64,000 bases of DNA, taken from NCBI GenBank assembly GCA_001295905.1, contig LJHT01000052.1, forward strand, positions 1-64,000, written 5' to 3'. The DNA comes from a beta proteobacterium AAP51 (GTDB lineage: Bacteria; Pseudomonadota; Gammaproteobacteria; Burkholderiales; Burkholderiaceae_C). The translations under genes were made by a program, and so were the position numbers. Positions 1 to 9,105 of the stretch are shown piece after piece. How positions within the stretch are numbered: position 1 is the first letter of the stretch; each line of letters starts with the position of its first letter. Below the pieces are notes generated by a model. It saw only the letters and a program-made list of their open reading frames with translations. It was not told where the DNA came from and did not search any database.

Positions 1-258
1 GGTCGGGGCATCGCCCACGCGGATGGGAATGTCCACCGGCAAGGGGCGCGGCTGGGTCTCGAACAGCATGGGAAAGGCCACCACGCCCACCAGAAGCAGC
101 ACCAGCGCCCCCACCAGCCGCTGGCGCGCACGGCGCCGGGCCAGTTCCACATCGCCCGGCAATGCTTCTGCGGATGTACCGCGCCCGCGTTCGGCCCGCG
201 GCGCAGCCGCGCGCTGGGGCTCGGCATCGGGCTTGGAGCGGAAGAAGGGCAGGCGCAT
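1..258 (-). CDS. SPOR-domain cell division protein, N-terminal part (DedD-like), cut by window edge
   Basis: This is the first 86 codons of a minus-strand gene that runs off the left edge. The start is the ATG at 256-258, 29 nt after the folC stop. The peptide has a short charged cytoplasmic segment (about residues 1-47, ending in an Arg-rich stretch), one membrane helix at about 48-66 (LVGALVLLLVGVVAFPMLF) and then the periplasmic segment QPRPLPVDIPI. That arrangement, and the position directly after accD-folC, are typical of the DedD/SPOR proteins that bind denuded septal peptidoglycan. The SPOR domain itself would lie outside the window, so the family call rests on the N-terminus and the gene order. 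Confidence 0.75.
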   Translation of the reverse strand, partial: MRLPFFRSKPDAEPQRAAAPRAERGRGTSAEALPGDVELARRRARQRLVGALVLLLVGVVAFPMLFETQPRPLPVDIPIRVGDAPT

Positions 259-287
259 GCGTTGGTATGGGCTGGAAGCCCGCCCCT

Positions 288-1592
288 TCAAGGCAGGTGG
301 CCGGCGCTCAGGCGGGGCAGGCCGTGCTTGAGCACGCCGCCGACGGTGTAGAACGAACCGAAGACCACGATTCTATCGGCGGCCTCTGCGGCGGCCGCCG
401 CGGCGTTCAGGCCTGCAGACGGGCTGTCGTGGGTGTGCACGGCCACGGGTGTTCCCGAGCGGCCGGCCAGGGCCGCCTGCACCATCGAGGCCAGCTCGGC
501 GGCGGGGGCGGCGCGGGCGGTGGGCAGCGTGCAGCAGTGCCACACATCCACCAGCGGCACCATCTTGGCCAGCAGGCCGGGGATGTCCTTGTCGCGCATG
601 GCGCCGAAGACGGCGTGGGTGCGCGGGAAGAAGCCCATCGCATCGAGGTTGAGCGCCAGCGCGGCCACGGCCTGCGGGTTGTGGGCCACGTCCAGCACCA
701 GGGCCGGCTGGCCCGGCACCACCTGGAAACGGCCGGGCAGTTCCACCAGCGCCAGCCCGGTGCGGATGGCCTGGGCGTTGACCGGCAGGCGCTCGCGCAG
801 GGCTTCGAAAGCCGCAATGGCACCCGCCGCATTCAACAGCTGGTTCGCGCCGCGCAGCGCGGGGTAGCTCATGCCGTGGTAGCGGCGGCCTCGGCCGGCC
901 CAGCCCCACTGCTGGCGGTCGCCGCTGTGGTTGAAATCACGGCCCACCAGCCAGAGGTCGGCGCCTATGCTTTCGCCGTGTTGCACCACGGTGGCTGGCG
1001 GCAGCGGGTCGCTCACCACACAGGGTTTGCCGGGTCGCATGATCTGCGCCTTCTCCAGGCCGATGCTCTCGCGGTCGGGGCCCAGCCACTCCATGTGGTC
1101 GAGGTCGATGCTGGTGATGACGGCGCAGTCGGTATCGAAGGCGTTGACGCTGTCGTAGCGGCCGCCCAGGCCCACCTCGAGGATGATGACGTCCACCTCG
1201 GCCATCGACAGCAGCCGCACGATGGCCAGCGTGCTGAACTCGAACTGCGTGAGCGTGATGTCGCCCCCGTCCAGTCGAGCCGCTTCCACCGCGGCGAAAT
1301 GCGGCACCAGTTCGTCGGCCGCCACCGGCGCGCCGTTCAGGCGGCAACGCTCTTCGAAGTGCACCAGTTCAGGCTTCTGGTACAGCCCGGTGCGGTAGCC
1401 GGCGTGGCGCGCAATGCTCTCCAGCATGGCGCAGGTGCTGCCCTTGCCATTGGTGCCGGCCACGGTGATGACGGGCACCGAGAAGCGGATGTCGAGCCGG
1501 CGCGCCACCTCGGCGGTGCGCTCCAGCGACAGGTCCATGGTCTTGGGGTGCATGGCGGCGCAGTGGCGCAACCAGTCATCGAGTGTCTTCAC
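288..1592 (-). CDS. folC: Bifunctional dihydrofolate synthase / folylpolyglutamate synthase
   Basis: A 434-residue Mur-ligase-type enzyme that adds glutamate to dihydropteroate and then to reduced folates using ATP, in the cytoplasm. The ATP-binding loop GTNGKGS is at residues 46-52. The segments LEVGLGGRYDSVNAFD and ITSIDLDHMEWLG are the conserved central Mur-ligase motifs, and LVLDVAHNPQA is the start of the C-terminal domain. Length is normal for FolC. It lies downstream of accD in the conserved trp-accD-folC-dedD order. The roughly 107-nt gap to accD is wider than its neighbours' and holds an interspersed repeat (1621-1695), so it may be partly uncoupled from accD. Confidence 0.97.
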   Translation of the reverse strand: MKTLDDWLRHCAAMHPKTMDLSLERTAEVARRLDIRFSVPVITVAGTNGKGSTCAMLESIARHAGYRTGLYQKPELVHFEERCRLNGAPVAADELVPHFAAVEAARLDGGDITLTQFEFSTLAIVRLLSMAEVDVIILEVGLGGRYDSVNAFDTDCAVITSIDLDHMEWLGPDRESIGLEKAQIMRPGKPCVVSDPLPPATVVQHGESIGADLWLVGRDFNHSGDRQQWGWAGRGRRYHGMSYPALRGANQLLNAAGAIAAFEALRERLPVNAQAIRTGLALVELPGRFQVVPGQPALVLDVAHNPQAVAALALNLDAMGFFPRTHAVFGAMRDKDIPGLLAKMVPLVDVWHCCTLPTARAAPAAELASMVQAALAGRSGTPVAVHTHDSPSAGLNAAAAAAEAADRIVVFGSFYTVGGVLKHGLPRLSAGHLP

Positions 1593-1620
1593 AGCAGGCA
1601 GTGGCGGGGATCAAGTCACC

Positions 1621-1695
1621 CGCGCGGAACCGGCTTTGCCGGGCCGCTGCGGGGCGGCCCCCTCGGGGGGTAGCGACCGAAGGGAGCTTGGGGGC
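1621..1695. repeat. Interspersed palindrome-rich intergenic repeat, copy 1
   Basis: A roughly 75-nt non-coding element between the accD stop and the folC start. Its reverse complement recurs after cydB at 37680-37757 at roughly 90 percent identity by eye. It contains nested inverted repeats: CCGGCTTTGCCGG, a C-run/G-run palindrome around CCCCCTCGGGGGG, and a GC-rich arm pair. It looks like a REP-type element. Function (mRNA 3'-end protection or partial termination) is inferred only. Confidence 0.7.
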
Positions 1696-1699
1696 AGCG

Positions 1700-2572
1700 T
1701 CAAGCTACGGCATCAGCGCTCTGGCGCTGCAAGAGTGCCAGCAGGCGCGCCACCGTGGGGCGCATCTGGCGGCGGTCGATGATCATGTCCAGCGCGCCCT
1801 TTTCCACCAGGAACTCGGCACGCTGGAAACCTTCGGGCAGCTTCTCGCGCACGGTGTTCTCGATGACACGCGGGCCGGCAAAGCCGATCAGCGCCTTGGG
1901 TTCGGCGATGACCACGTCGCCCACGAAGGCGAAGCTGGCGGAGACGCCGCCCATCGTGGGGTCGGTGAGCACGCTGATGTAGGGCAGCTGCGCCTTGGCC
2001 AGGCGCGTGAGCGCGGCGTTGGTCTTGGCCATCTGCAGCAGGCTGAGCAGACCTTCCTGCATGCGCGCGCCGCCCGTGGCGGTGAAGCTGATGAAGGGCA
2101 CCTTCTGCTCGACGGCCGCTTCGACGCCACGCGCAAAACGCTCGCCCACCACGCTGCCCATGCTGCCGCCCATGAACTCGAACTCGAAGCAGGCGGCCAC
2201 CACCGGCACGCTCATCACGGCGCCGCCCACGACCACCAGCGCGTCGGTCTCGCCGGTGGCTTCCAGCGCGGCCTTCAGGCGCGCGGGGTACTTCTTGCTG
2301 TCCTTGAACTTCAGCGCGTCCACGGGCATCACTTCCTGCCCGATCTCCCAGCGGCCCTCGGGGTCGAGGAAGGCATCCAGCCGCGCGCGTGCGCCGATGC
2401 GGTGGTGGTGGTCACACTTGGGGCAGACGTTGAGGTTCTGCTCCAGGTCGGTCTTGTAGAGCACCGTCTCGCACGAGGGGCATTTGATCCACAGCCCCTC
2501 GGGCACCACGCGGCGCTCGGCCGGGTCGGTGGGCTGGATCTTCGGCGGCAGCAGTTTTTCAAGCCAACTCAT
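1700..2572 (-). CDS. accD: Acetyl-CoA carboxylase carboxyltransferase subunit beta
   Basis: A 290-residue subunit of the carboxyltransferase that moves CO2 from biotinyl-BCCP to acetyl-CoA to form malonyl-CoA. The N-terminal zinc ribbon is complete, with Cys pairs at 31/34 (CPSC) and 50/53 (CPKC). The crotonase-like core follows, including [14 protein letters not shown] and [12 protein letters not shown], which form the oxyanion region. The ATG at 2570-2572 lies 12 nt after the trpA stop, so trpB-trpA-accD are probably co-transcribed. AccA would be elsewhere. Length and motifs are typical and nothing appears missing. Confidence 0.98.
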   Translation of the reverse strand: MSWLEKLLPPKIQPTDPAERRVVPEGLWIKCPSCETVLYKTDLEQNLNVCPKCDHHHRIGARARLDAFLDPEGRWEIGQEVMPVDALKFKDSKKYPARLKAALEATGETDALVVVGGAVMSVPVVAACFEFEFMGGSMGSVVGERFARGVEAAVEQKVPFISFTATGGARMQEGLLSLLQMAKTNAALTRLAKAQLPYISVLTDPTMGGVSASFAFVGDVVIAEPKALIGFAGPRVIENTVREKLPEGFQRAEFLVEKGALDMIIDRRQMRPTVARLLALLQRQSADAVA

Positions 2573-2584
2573 GCGGGCACCTCG

Positions 2585-3394
2585 TTAGGCATCGAGCGCA
2601 GCGCGTATCTCCGCCATGAAGGCGCGCGCTGCCGGGGGCGCATTGTCGCGCGTCTCGGTTTCCAGAATCTGGATCAGCCTGGAGCCGATGACCACCGCGT
2701 CCGCCACCGCACCCACGGCGCGCGCGGTGGCCGCATCGCGGATGCCGAAACCCACGCCCACCGGCACGCTGACGTGGCGGCGGATGCGCGGCAGCATCTC
2801 GGCCACGGCATCGGTGTCCAGGTGGCCGGCACCCGTCACGCCCTTGAGCGAAACGTAGTACACATAGCCGCTGGCGATGCGGCCCACCTGCGCCATGCGG
2901 TCTTCGGTGCTGGTGGGCGCCAGCAGGAAGATCAGGTCCAGGCCGGCAGCCTTCAGTTGCTCGGCGAAGCCCTCGCACTCCTCGGGCGGGTAGTCCACCA
3001 CCAGCAGGCCGTCCACGCCGGCCTCGCGCGCATCGGTGATGAAGCGGCCGGGGCCGTGGCGGTGGTCGTAGGCCTCCACCGGGTTGGCGTAGCCCATCAG
3101 CACCACGGGCGTGGTGGTGTCGCTGCGGCGGAAGGCGCGCACCATGTCCAGCACCTGGGTGGCGCCAATGCCGCGCGCGAGTGCGCGCTCACTGGCCTTC
3201 TGGATGACGGGGCCATCGGCCATGGGGTCGCTGAAGGGCACGCCCAGCTCGATGATGTCGGCGCCGCCTTCGGCCAGCGCCAGCATGATCTGCGGCGTGA
3301 GGTCGGCGTAGGGGTCGCCGGCGGTGACGTAGGGGATGAGCGCCTGGCGCCCCTGGGCCTTCAGCGCGGCCATCACGGCAGGGATGCGGCTCAT
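2585..3394 (-). CDS. trpA: Tryptophan synthase alpha chain
   Basis: A 269-residue TIM-barrel subunit that cleaves indole-3-glycerol phosphate and passes indole through a tunnel to Trp[20 protein letters not shown] contains the catalytic Glu and Asp region, and [12 protein letters not shown] is the phosphate-binding loop. The open frame extends upstream inside trpB, but the ATG at 3392-3394 is chosen because it overlaps the trpB stop as ATGA and begins the family-typical MSRI N-terminus. The overlap implies translational coupling, as expected for a 2:2 complex. Confidence 0.97.
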   Translation of the reverse strand: MSRIPAVMAALKAQGRQALIPYVTAGDPYADLTPQIMLALAEGGADIIELGVPFSDPMADGPVIQKASERALARGIGATQVLDMVRAFRRSDTTTPVVLMGYANPVEAYDHRHGPGRFITDAREAGVDGLLVVDYPPEECEGFAEQLKAAGLDLIFLLAPTSTEDRMAQVGRIASGYVYYVSLKGVTGAGHLDTDAVAEMLPRIRRHVSVPVGVGFGIRDAATARAVGAVADAVVIGSRLIQILETETRDNAPPAARAFMAEIRAALDA

Positions 3395-4665
3395 GCCAGG
3401 CCTCCCTTCACGCTCTGACCGCGGCAACTCGGCCGGCAGTAGAACTCGGCGCCGGTGAGGTCGGCCACGGTGCCGATGTCCTTGTCGCCGCGGCCGCTCA
3501 GGTTCACGAGCAGGTGCTGGTCGGGGCGCATGGTGGCGGCCAGCTTCATCGCATGCGCCACGGCGTGGCTGCTTTCCAGCGCGGGGATGATGCCTTCGGT
3601 GCGGCACAGGCGGTGGAAGGCCGAGAGCGCCTCGGTGTCCGTCACGCCCACGTACTCGGCGCGGCCGATGTCCTTCAGGTAGGCGTGTTCGGGGCCGACG
3701 CCGGGGTAATCCAGGCCCGCGCTGATGCTGTGCGTCTCGGTGATCTGGCCGTTGGCGTCCTGCAGCAGGTAGGTGCGGTTGCCGTGCAGCACGCCCGGCG
3801 TGCCGGCCGAGAGGCTGGCGGCGTGCTTGCCGCTGGCGATGCCCTCGCCCGCCGCTTCCACGCCGATGAGTCGCGTGCCTTCATGCGGGATGTAGGGGTA
3901 GAACATGCCCATCGCATTGCTGCCGCCGCCCACGCAGGCGATGACGGCATCGGGTTGCCGGCCGATCTGTTCGGGCATCTGCACGAGGCATTCGTCGCCG
4001 ATGACGCTCTGGAAGTCGCGCACCATCATCGGGTAGGGGTGCGGACCGGCCACGGTGCCGATGATGTAGAAGGTGTTCTCGACGTTCGTCACCCAGTCGC
4101 GCAGCGCTTCGTTCAGCGCGTCCTTCAGCGTCTTGCTGCCGCTTTCCACCGGCACCACGCGCGCGCCCAGCAGGTGCATGCGGTAGACGTTGGGGCTCTG
4201 GCGCTTGACGTCCTCGCTGCCCATGTAGACCACGCATTCCATGCCGTAGCGCGCGCAGATGGTGGCCGTGGCCACGCCGTGCTGGCCGGCGCCGGTTTCG
4301 GCAATCACGCGCGGCTTGCCCATGCGGCGAGCCAAGAGCGCCTGGCCGATGGTGTTGTTCACCTTGTGCGCGCCGGTGTGGTTGAGGTCTTCGCGCTTGA
4401 GGTGGATCTGTGCACCGCCGATCTCGCGGCTCAAACGGGCGGCGTGGTAGATCGGGCTCGGCCGGCCGACGAAGTGCTTCAGTTCGTGGCGGAATTCGGC
4501 GACGAACTCCGGGTCTCCGCGGTACTTCGCGTAGGCCTGCTCCAGTTCACGCAGCGCGTGGATGAGCGTCTCGGAAACGAAAGTGCCGCCGTAGTAGTTG
4601 CTGGTGGCGGGGCCGGCCACGGGGCCGAAGCGGCCGCGTGCATCGGGCTGCTGGTAGTTCAACAT
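3391..4665 (-). CDS. trpB: Tryptophan synthase beta chain
   Basis: A 424-residue PLP enzyme that condenses indole with serine. The PLP lysine is Lys101 in the motif [11 protein letters not shown], and the phosphate-binding glycine loop is in [10 protein letters not shown]. Length fits the TrpB1 class that works with TrpA. Its stop overlaps the trpA start by 4 nt. About 60 nt of GC-rich sequence separates it from trpF upstream. I see no leader peptide or attenuator ahead of it. Confidence 0.98.
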   Translation of the reverse strand: MLNYQQPDARGRFGPVAGPATSNYYGGTFVSETLIHALRELEQAYAKYRGDPEFVAEFRHELKHFVGRPSPIYHAARLSREIGGAQIHLKREDLNHTGAHKVNNTIGQALLARRMGKPRVIAETGAGQHGVATATICARYGMECVVYMGSEDVKRQSPNVYRMHLLGARVVPVESGSKTLKDALNEALRDWVTNVENTFYIIGTVAGPHPYPMMVRDFQSVIGDECLVQMPEQIGRQPDAVIACVGGGSNAMGMFYPYIPHEGTRLIGVEAAGEGIASGKHAASLSAGTPGVLHGNRTYLLQDANGQITETHSISAGLDYPGVGPEHAYLKDIGRAEYVGVTDTEALSAFHRLCRTEGIIPALESSHAVAHAMKLAATMRPDQHLLVNLSGRGDKDIGTVADLTGAEFYCRPSCRGQSVKGGLA

Positions 4666-4725
4666 GGTGGGTGTGTCCTTCGCTGTGGCCGCGCCCCCGG
4701 GTGGGCCGCGCGGCGGCGGGTGGCT

Positions 4726-5418
4726 TCAGGTGCCGAGCCGGTCGTCGGCTTCGCGCACCGCCTTGCAGAACCGGCGCATCAGCGGGCCGCTCTTGATGCC
4801 CTTGCTGATTTCCACGCCGGTGCTCACGTCAACGGCCCAAGGCCGGACGTTCAACACCCCATCGGTCACGTTGGCAGGATTCAACCCACCAGACAAAACG
4901 ACCGGAAGGGGCACGCTTGGTGGAATCTGTGACCAATCGAAGACCTTCCCGCCCCCACCGAAACCCTCGACATGGGCGTCGAGCAGCAGGGCCTGTGCGC
5001 TGGAAAACAGCTGCGCGAAGTCTAACAAAGCGGTCTGCGCCCTGCCCTCATGGGGGTGGGCCACCAGGCCGTCAGGGCCCATGCGCGCGGCGCGCAGGTA
5101 GGGCACGCCCGCGGCCTCGCACTGCGCGGGCGTCTCGTCGCCGTGGAACTGCAGCAGGGCCTGGGGCAGCGCCTCGGTGGCCAGGCGCACGTCGTGCGGC
5201 GAAGCGTTCACCAGCAGCAGCACCGGCGTGACGAAGGGCGGCATACGCGCGACGAGTTCGGCGGCGCGCGCCAGCGTCACATGGCGCGCGCTTTTGGGGT
5301 ACAGCACGAAGCCCAGCGCGTCGGCGCCGGCCTCCAGGGCCTCATCGACGTCGGCTTCGCGCGTGAGGCCACAGATCTTGATACGGGTGCGGGGCACGGC
5401 TTCCTTCAGGGCAACCAA
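4726..5418 (-). CDS. trpF: Phosphoribosylanthranilate isomerase
   Basis: A 230-residue TIM-barrel enzyme that performs the Amadori rearrangement of N-(5-phosphoribosyl)anthranilate. The catalytic cysteine is in KICGLT (Cys16) and the catalytic aspartate in WAVDVSTGVE. LLQFHGDE and LSGGLNPANV are standard strand and phosphate-loop motifs. The gene is separate rather than fused to trpC, as is usual in Betaproteobacteria. Its start lies inside the 3' end of truA, a 13-nt overlap, so truA-trpF-trpB-trpA probably form one transcription unit. An internal start at MPPF is possible in principle but would remove the catalytic Cys. Confidence 0.97.
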   Translation of the reverse strand: MVALKEAVPRTRIKICGLTREADVDEALEAGADALGFVLYPKSARHVTLARAAELVARMPPFVTPVLLLVNASPHDVRLATEALPQALLQFHGDETPAQCEAAGVPYLRAARMGPDGLVAHPHEGRAQTALLDFAQLFSSAQALLLDAHVEGFGGGGKVFDWSQIPPSVPLPVVLSGGLNPANVTDGVLNVRPWAVDVSTGVEISKGIKSGPLMRRFCKAVREADDRLGT

Positions 5419-6191
5419 TCCGCTGCCGGTGTGTGCGCGGGAATGCGCAGCGCTTCATCGTAGTACGGCCCCACGAAGTACAGCCCGTCCGGGGGGAAGG
5501 TGGGCGCGGCGGCGTCACGGCTGCGCGCGGCCAGCACCTCGGCCATCCAGCCCGGGCTCTGCCGGCCCTGCCCCACCGCCACCAGGCAGCCCATGATGTT
5601 GCGCACCATGTGGTACAGAAAGGCGTTGGCGTCGAACTCGAAGGCCCAGTAGGCACCGCGCTGGCTGATACGCACCTCGCGCAGCGTCTTCACCGGCGTG
5701 GGGCTCTGGCAGTGCGCGGCGCGGAAGCTGGTGAAGTCGTGCTCACCGATCAGCGCCGCTGCCGCCTGGCGCATGGCGGCGCCCTCGAGCGGCCGGAACA
5801 CCCAGCCCACCAGCCCATGCTCCAGCGCCGGGCGCACGGCCGATTCGAGCAGCACGAAGCGATAGCGCCGGCCGCGCGCGCTGTTGCGGGCGTGGAAGCT
5901 GTCGGGCACACGCTGCGCCCATTGCACGGCGATGTCGGGCGGCAGGTAGCGGTTGGTGCCGCGCACCCAGGAAAAGGGCGGGCGTTCCACCGGGCTGTCG
6001 AGGTGCACCACCTGGTTCAGACCGTGCACGCCGGCATCGGTGCGGCCGGCGCACACCGTGGTGACGGGCCTGGTGATGAAGGCCGCCAGCGCGATCTCCA
6101 GTTCGTCTTGAACTGTGCGCCCGTCGGCTTGCGCCTGCCAACCCTGGTAGGCCTGGCCGCGGTAGCTGATGCCCAGTGCGATGCGCATCAA
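5406..6191 (-). CDS. truA: tRNA pseudouridine(38-40) synthase TruA
   Basis: A 261-residue enzyme that isomerises uridines 38-40 in the anticodon stem-loop of tRNAs. The catalytic aspartate is Asp52 in GRTDAGVHG. The paired motifs YRGQAYQGWQ near the N-terminus and FLYHMVRNIMG near residue 210 are diagnostic. Its end overlaps the trpF start by 13 nt. A tRNA-modification gene between fimV and trpF is standard in this gene order. Confidence 0.97.
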   Translation of the reverse strand: MMRIALGISYRGQAYQGWQAQADGRTVQDELEIALAAFITRPVTTVCAGRTDAGVHGLNQVVHLDSPVERPPFSWVRGTNRYLPPDIAVQWAQRVPDSFHARNSARGRRYRFVLLESAVRPALEHGLVGWVFRPLEGAAMRQAAAALIGEHDFTSFRAAHCQSPTPVKTLREVRISQRGAYWAFEFDANAFLYHMVRNIMGCLVAVGQGRQSPGWMAEVLAARSRDAAAPTFPPDGLYFVGPYYDEALRIPAHTPAADWLP

Positions 6192-6222
6192 GCCCTAGCC
6201 CCGCCGCAGGCCGGGGGGTGGC

Positions 6223-8859
6223 TCACATCAGCTTGTCGAGCATGCCCTGGGCCTTGGCCTGCAGCGGCCCGGCGCCCTTGGACACCACTTCTTCCAGCAG
6301 GTCTCGCGCGCCTTCGAGGTCGCCGATCTGGCGGAACTCTTCGGCCAGCTCGAGCTTGCGCGCCAGCGGGTCGTTGGGGTCGTCCAGGGCCTCCAGCGTC
6401 TGCGTGGGCGGCGTGAGCGGCTCGCCGCCGATGGAGAACTCGCCGAAGTCCAGGCCTGGGTCGGCCGCGGGCGCGGCGGGCTTCACGGCCACGGTGGGGG
6501 GTTCGTTGGCCAGGGCGCCGAGGTCGAAGTCGAGCCCGTCGTCGGCTGGTGGCGGCGGGTTGTTGCGCTGCACGGGCACGGTCTTGGGGTCGCCCGGCGT
6601 TTCGAGCGTGAAGTCGAGCGTGTCGTCACCGCCCATCTGCGCTGCCGTGGTGAAAGGCTGCGTGGTTTCGGTCACGGGTGTGCCCGCCGCAGGCGGCGAC
6701 GGCGGCTTCACGGTCGAGCCTGCGGGGAAGTCGAGCTCCAGGTCGAGGTCCATCACGCTGCTGGGGCCGGCGTCGGCCATGCGTGAATCGAGCTGCGAAT
6801 CGAGCGTGGCATCCACGGCCGGCTGGAAGGCCGGGGGCTGCACGGGCGCGGTGTAGGGCTGCGTGGCCGCGCCCAGGGCGTCGGGCACCATCGCGCCACC
6901 AGCGGCACGCACCTCTTCAGGCTGGCCGCCCGGCGCATAGAGCACGTTCTCGGGGTCGATGCTCAGGCCCAGTTCCTGCGCCTTCTTCCAGTCTTCGCCT
7001 TCGCCGCGCGTCAGGTTGAACATCTGCGTAGCCAGCAGTTCGAAGGCCTTGGTGTCGCGCCGCTTGGCGTACACCTCCAGCAGCTTGCTGCGGATGGCCA
7101 TGCGCTCGGGCGTGGCACGCATCGCCTCTTTCAGGATTTCCTCGGCCTGCAGGTCGCGGCCGTAGGCAAGGTAGACGTCGGCCTCGGCCACGGGGTCGAC
7201 GTCGCCGATGGCATCCAGCTGGCTGAGCGAATAGCTCATCGACGAGTTGCCGGTGACGGCGGCGTCACGCGTGTCGATGCGCTGGCCCCCGCTGGCGCCG
7301 AAGAACGAGTCGGGCTGCAGGCGGCTTTCCAGGAATGAGGTTTCGCCGGCCGGCTTGCGGCGCGAACGCATGCGGTACAGGCCCAGGCCGGCCAGCAGCG
7401 CCACGAGCACACCCGCAGCAGGCAGCAGCAGCGCGTTGTCGAGCAGGCTGTCCAGGAAGCCGGGTTCGGCTTGCGCCTGTGGCGCGGGGGCCGGCGGGGG
7501 CGAAGGGGGCGCAGGGGGCGTGGGCGCTGGTGCGGGCGCCGGCGCAGCGGCCGAGGCCGGGGCGGGCGCTGCCACCGGTGCCGGGGTGGGCGCCGCAGCC
7601 ACCACGGTGGGTGCCGGCAAGGCCGTCGCGGGCGCCGGCGCTGCGGCCACCGGGGCAGCCGCCGTCGGCGCCGCCGGTGTCGCTGGCGAAGGGGCGGCCG
7701 TGGCGGTGGCGCCCTTGAGCTTCTTCAGCTCTTCGACATTGCGGGCCAGTTCGGCCAGGCGCGCGGCTTCGGCGCGCTTCTGCGCGTCGGCCGAGGCCTG
7801 GGCTTCCGGGCCGGCAGTGCTGACACCCCCTTGCGAAAGCTTCAGCCGGTCGGGCGTGGGGGCGGCGGCCTGCTTGCGGTCGTCGACCTGCGTCTGCACC
7901 TGGCCGCCAGCCTGGCGGCCCGCAGCGGCGTCGGCCTGCGTGGTGGTGCCGGTGGCCAGGCGCTGGCGGTAGGCGCTGAAGTCGGCGCTTTGGGCGTTGA
8001 TGACTTCGCGCGCTTCAGCAGCGCTGATGGCGCCGGCTTCGGCCGCCGAAGGGACGGTGAGCACCGCGCCCGACTTCAGCCGGTTCATGTTCTCGCCGGC
8101 GAAGGCCTGCGGGTTGCCGCGGAACAGCGACACCAGCATCTGGTCGAGCGAAACCCCGGGGCGCTGGGCGCGCGAGGCAATGCGGCTGAGCGAATCGCCC
8201 GGCCGCACGCGCACTTCATCAGCCCCTGCACCACCGGCGCCAGCCGCGGGTGCGGCGGTGGCCACGGGCGGGCGCGGGGCTTCCATCGGCGCGCCGGCGG
8301 GGCGCGGTGTGGGCCGTGCGGGGGCCGGCGCACCGGCCAGGGGCGAGGGCGCCGGGCTGGTGAGGCCCACGGCCGGAGCCGGGGCCGGGGCAATGCTGGG
8401 CGCGGTGCCCGGCGTGGCCGGGGCCTGCTCGGCCAGGCGCGGGCTGGGCGGGTCGAACAGCATCGTGTACTCGCGCACCAGCCGGCCGCTGGACCACGAG
8501 GCTTCGATGATCACGTCGACGAAGGGTTCGAGCACGGCACGGTCGCCAGTGATGCGTACCACCGAGCGGCCATCGGGCCGGCGCACCAGTTGCAGCGTGG
8601 CGGTGGGCAACGCGGGGTTGTAGTCGACCCCTGCGGCGCGGAAGGCTTCGGCCGGCGCGATGCGCAGCTGCAAGGAAGATGCTTCCTCGGGCGTGATGCT
8701 GGTGATCTCGATCTCGGCCCTGAGCGTTTCGCCCAGCGCCGAATTCACCGTCAGCCGGCCCAGGCCCAGGGCCCAGGCCTGCGTGGCCCACAGACAGGCC
8801 GCAGCCAGAGCCACACCACTGAGCGCAAACCGCGCAGCACTTGTCGGTCGATGTTTCAA
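6223..8859 (-). CDS. fimV: FimV-like polar hub / pilus-assembly peptidoglycan-binding protein
   Basis: A roughly 878-residue inner-membrane protein that in relatives organises the cell pole and type IV pilus assembly. From the N-terminus it has a signal peptide, the FimV N-terminal domain beginning ALGLGRLTVNSALGE, a LysM-like segment starting VRPGDSLSRIAS, a very Pro/Ala-rich linker, one membrane helix (LLLPAAGVLVALLAGLGLY), an acidic cytoplasmic region, and the conserved C-terminal TPR-like FimV motif LARKLELAEEFRQIGDLEGA. I chose the TTG at 8857-8859 because it gives the family-typical MKHR signal peptide behind a GGGGGAAAG purine tract. The frame stays open upstream to a TTG at 8979. It sits between asd and truA, as in most Burkholderiales. 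Confidence 0.9.
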   Translation of the reverse strand: MKHRPTSAARFALSGVALAAACLWATQAWALGLGRLTVNSALGETLRAEIEITSITPEEASSLQLRIAPAEAFRAAGVDYNPALPTATLQLVRRPDGRSVVRITGDRAVLEPFVDVIIEASWSSGRLVREYTMLFDPPSPRLAEQAPATPGTAPSIAPAPAPAVGLTSPAPSPLAGAPAPARPTPRPAGAPMEAPRPPVATAAPAAGAGGAGADEVRVRPGDSLSRIASRAQRPGVSLDQMLVSLFRGNPQAFAGENMNRLKSGAVLTVPSAAEAGAISAAEAREVINAQSADFSAYRQRLATGTTTQADAAAGRQAGGQVQTQVDDRKQAAAPTPDRLKLSQGGVSTAGPEAQASADAQKRAEAARLAELARNVEELKKLKGATATAAPSPATPAAPTAAAPVAAAPAPATALPAPTVVAAAPTPAPVAAPAPASAAAPAPAPAPTPPAPPSPPPAPAPQAQAEPGFLDSLLDNALLLPAAGVLVALLAGLGLYRMRSRRKPAGETSFLESRLQPDSFFGASGGQRIDTRDAAVTGNSSMSYSLSQLDAIGDVDPVAEADVYLAYGRDLQAEEILKEAMRATPERMAIRSKLLEVYAKRRDTKAFELLATQMFNLTRGEGEDWKKAQELGLSIDPENVLYAPGGQPEEVRAAGGAMVPDALGAATQPYTAPVQPPAFQPAVDATLDSQLDSRMADAGPSSVMDLDLELDFPAGSTVKPPSPPAAGTPVTETTQPFTTAAQMGGDDTLDFTLETPGDPKTVPVQRNNPPPPADDGLDFDLGALANEPPTVAVKPAAPAADPGLDFGEFSIGGEPLTPPTQTLEALDDPNDPLARKLELAEEFRQIGDLEGARDLLEEVVSKGAGPLQAKAQGMLDKLM

Positions 8860-9055
8860 GGCTTTCCCCCACGCGGGCCGGTTCCAACTTCGTGGAAGGC
8901 CGACCGCTGTCCCTTCAAGCCACCTGATGGCCCGCCAGCACAGAGGCCGGCCGCCAAGCGGAAAATGCAACAGTATCAAGCATATACGCGCACAAGCTCA
9001 CGCAGAGGCTGATGAACGCGGGCGAAATGCTTTGTTTCGGCACCCGTTGCATCTT

Positions 9056-9093
9056 GTTGCCGGGGGGCAACGTCAGGCGCGTGAGGCGCCTGA
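9056..9093 (-). terminator. Paired hairpins after asd
   Basis: Two adjacent perfect inverted repeats lie just past the asd stop: TCAGGCGC/GCGCCTGA (arms 9073-9080 and 9086-9093) and GTTGCC/GGCAAC (arms 9056-9061 and 9066-9071). No T-run follows on the minus strand, so this is not a classic intrinsic terminator. It could be a processing or stabilising structure, or a weak terminator separating asd from fimV. Confidence 0.45.
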
Positions 9094-9105
9094 GGTCGGC
9101 CGGGC

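Noticed and set aside
4666..4725. Possible trp attenuator or leader peptide between trpF and trpB
   Set aside because: There is no Trp-rich small frame and no terminator with a T-run. The gap is only 60 nt of GC-rich DNA.
7471..7720. Gly/Arg-rich plus-strand frame in the fimV linker region
   Set aside because: It is the reverse translation of the Pro/Ala-rich linker of FimV and has no independent evidence.
8860..8979. N-terminal extension of FimV to a TTG at 8979
   Set aside because: The added residues are hydrophobic but irregular, and they precede a proper signal peptide that starts at the TTG at 8859.
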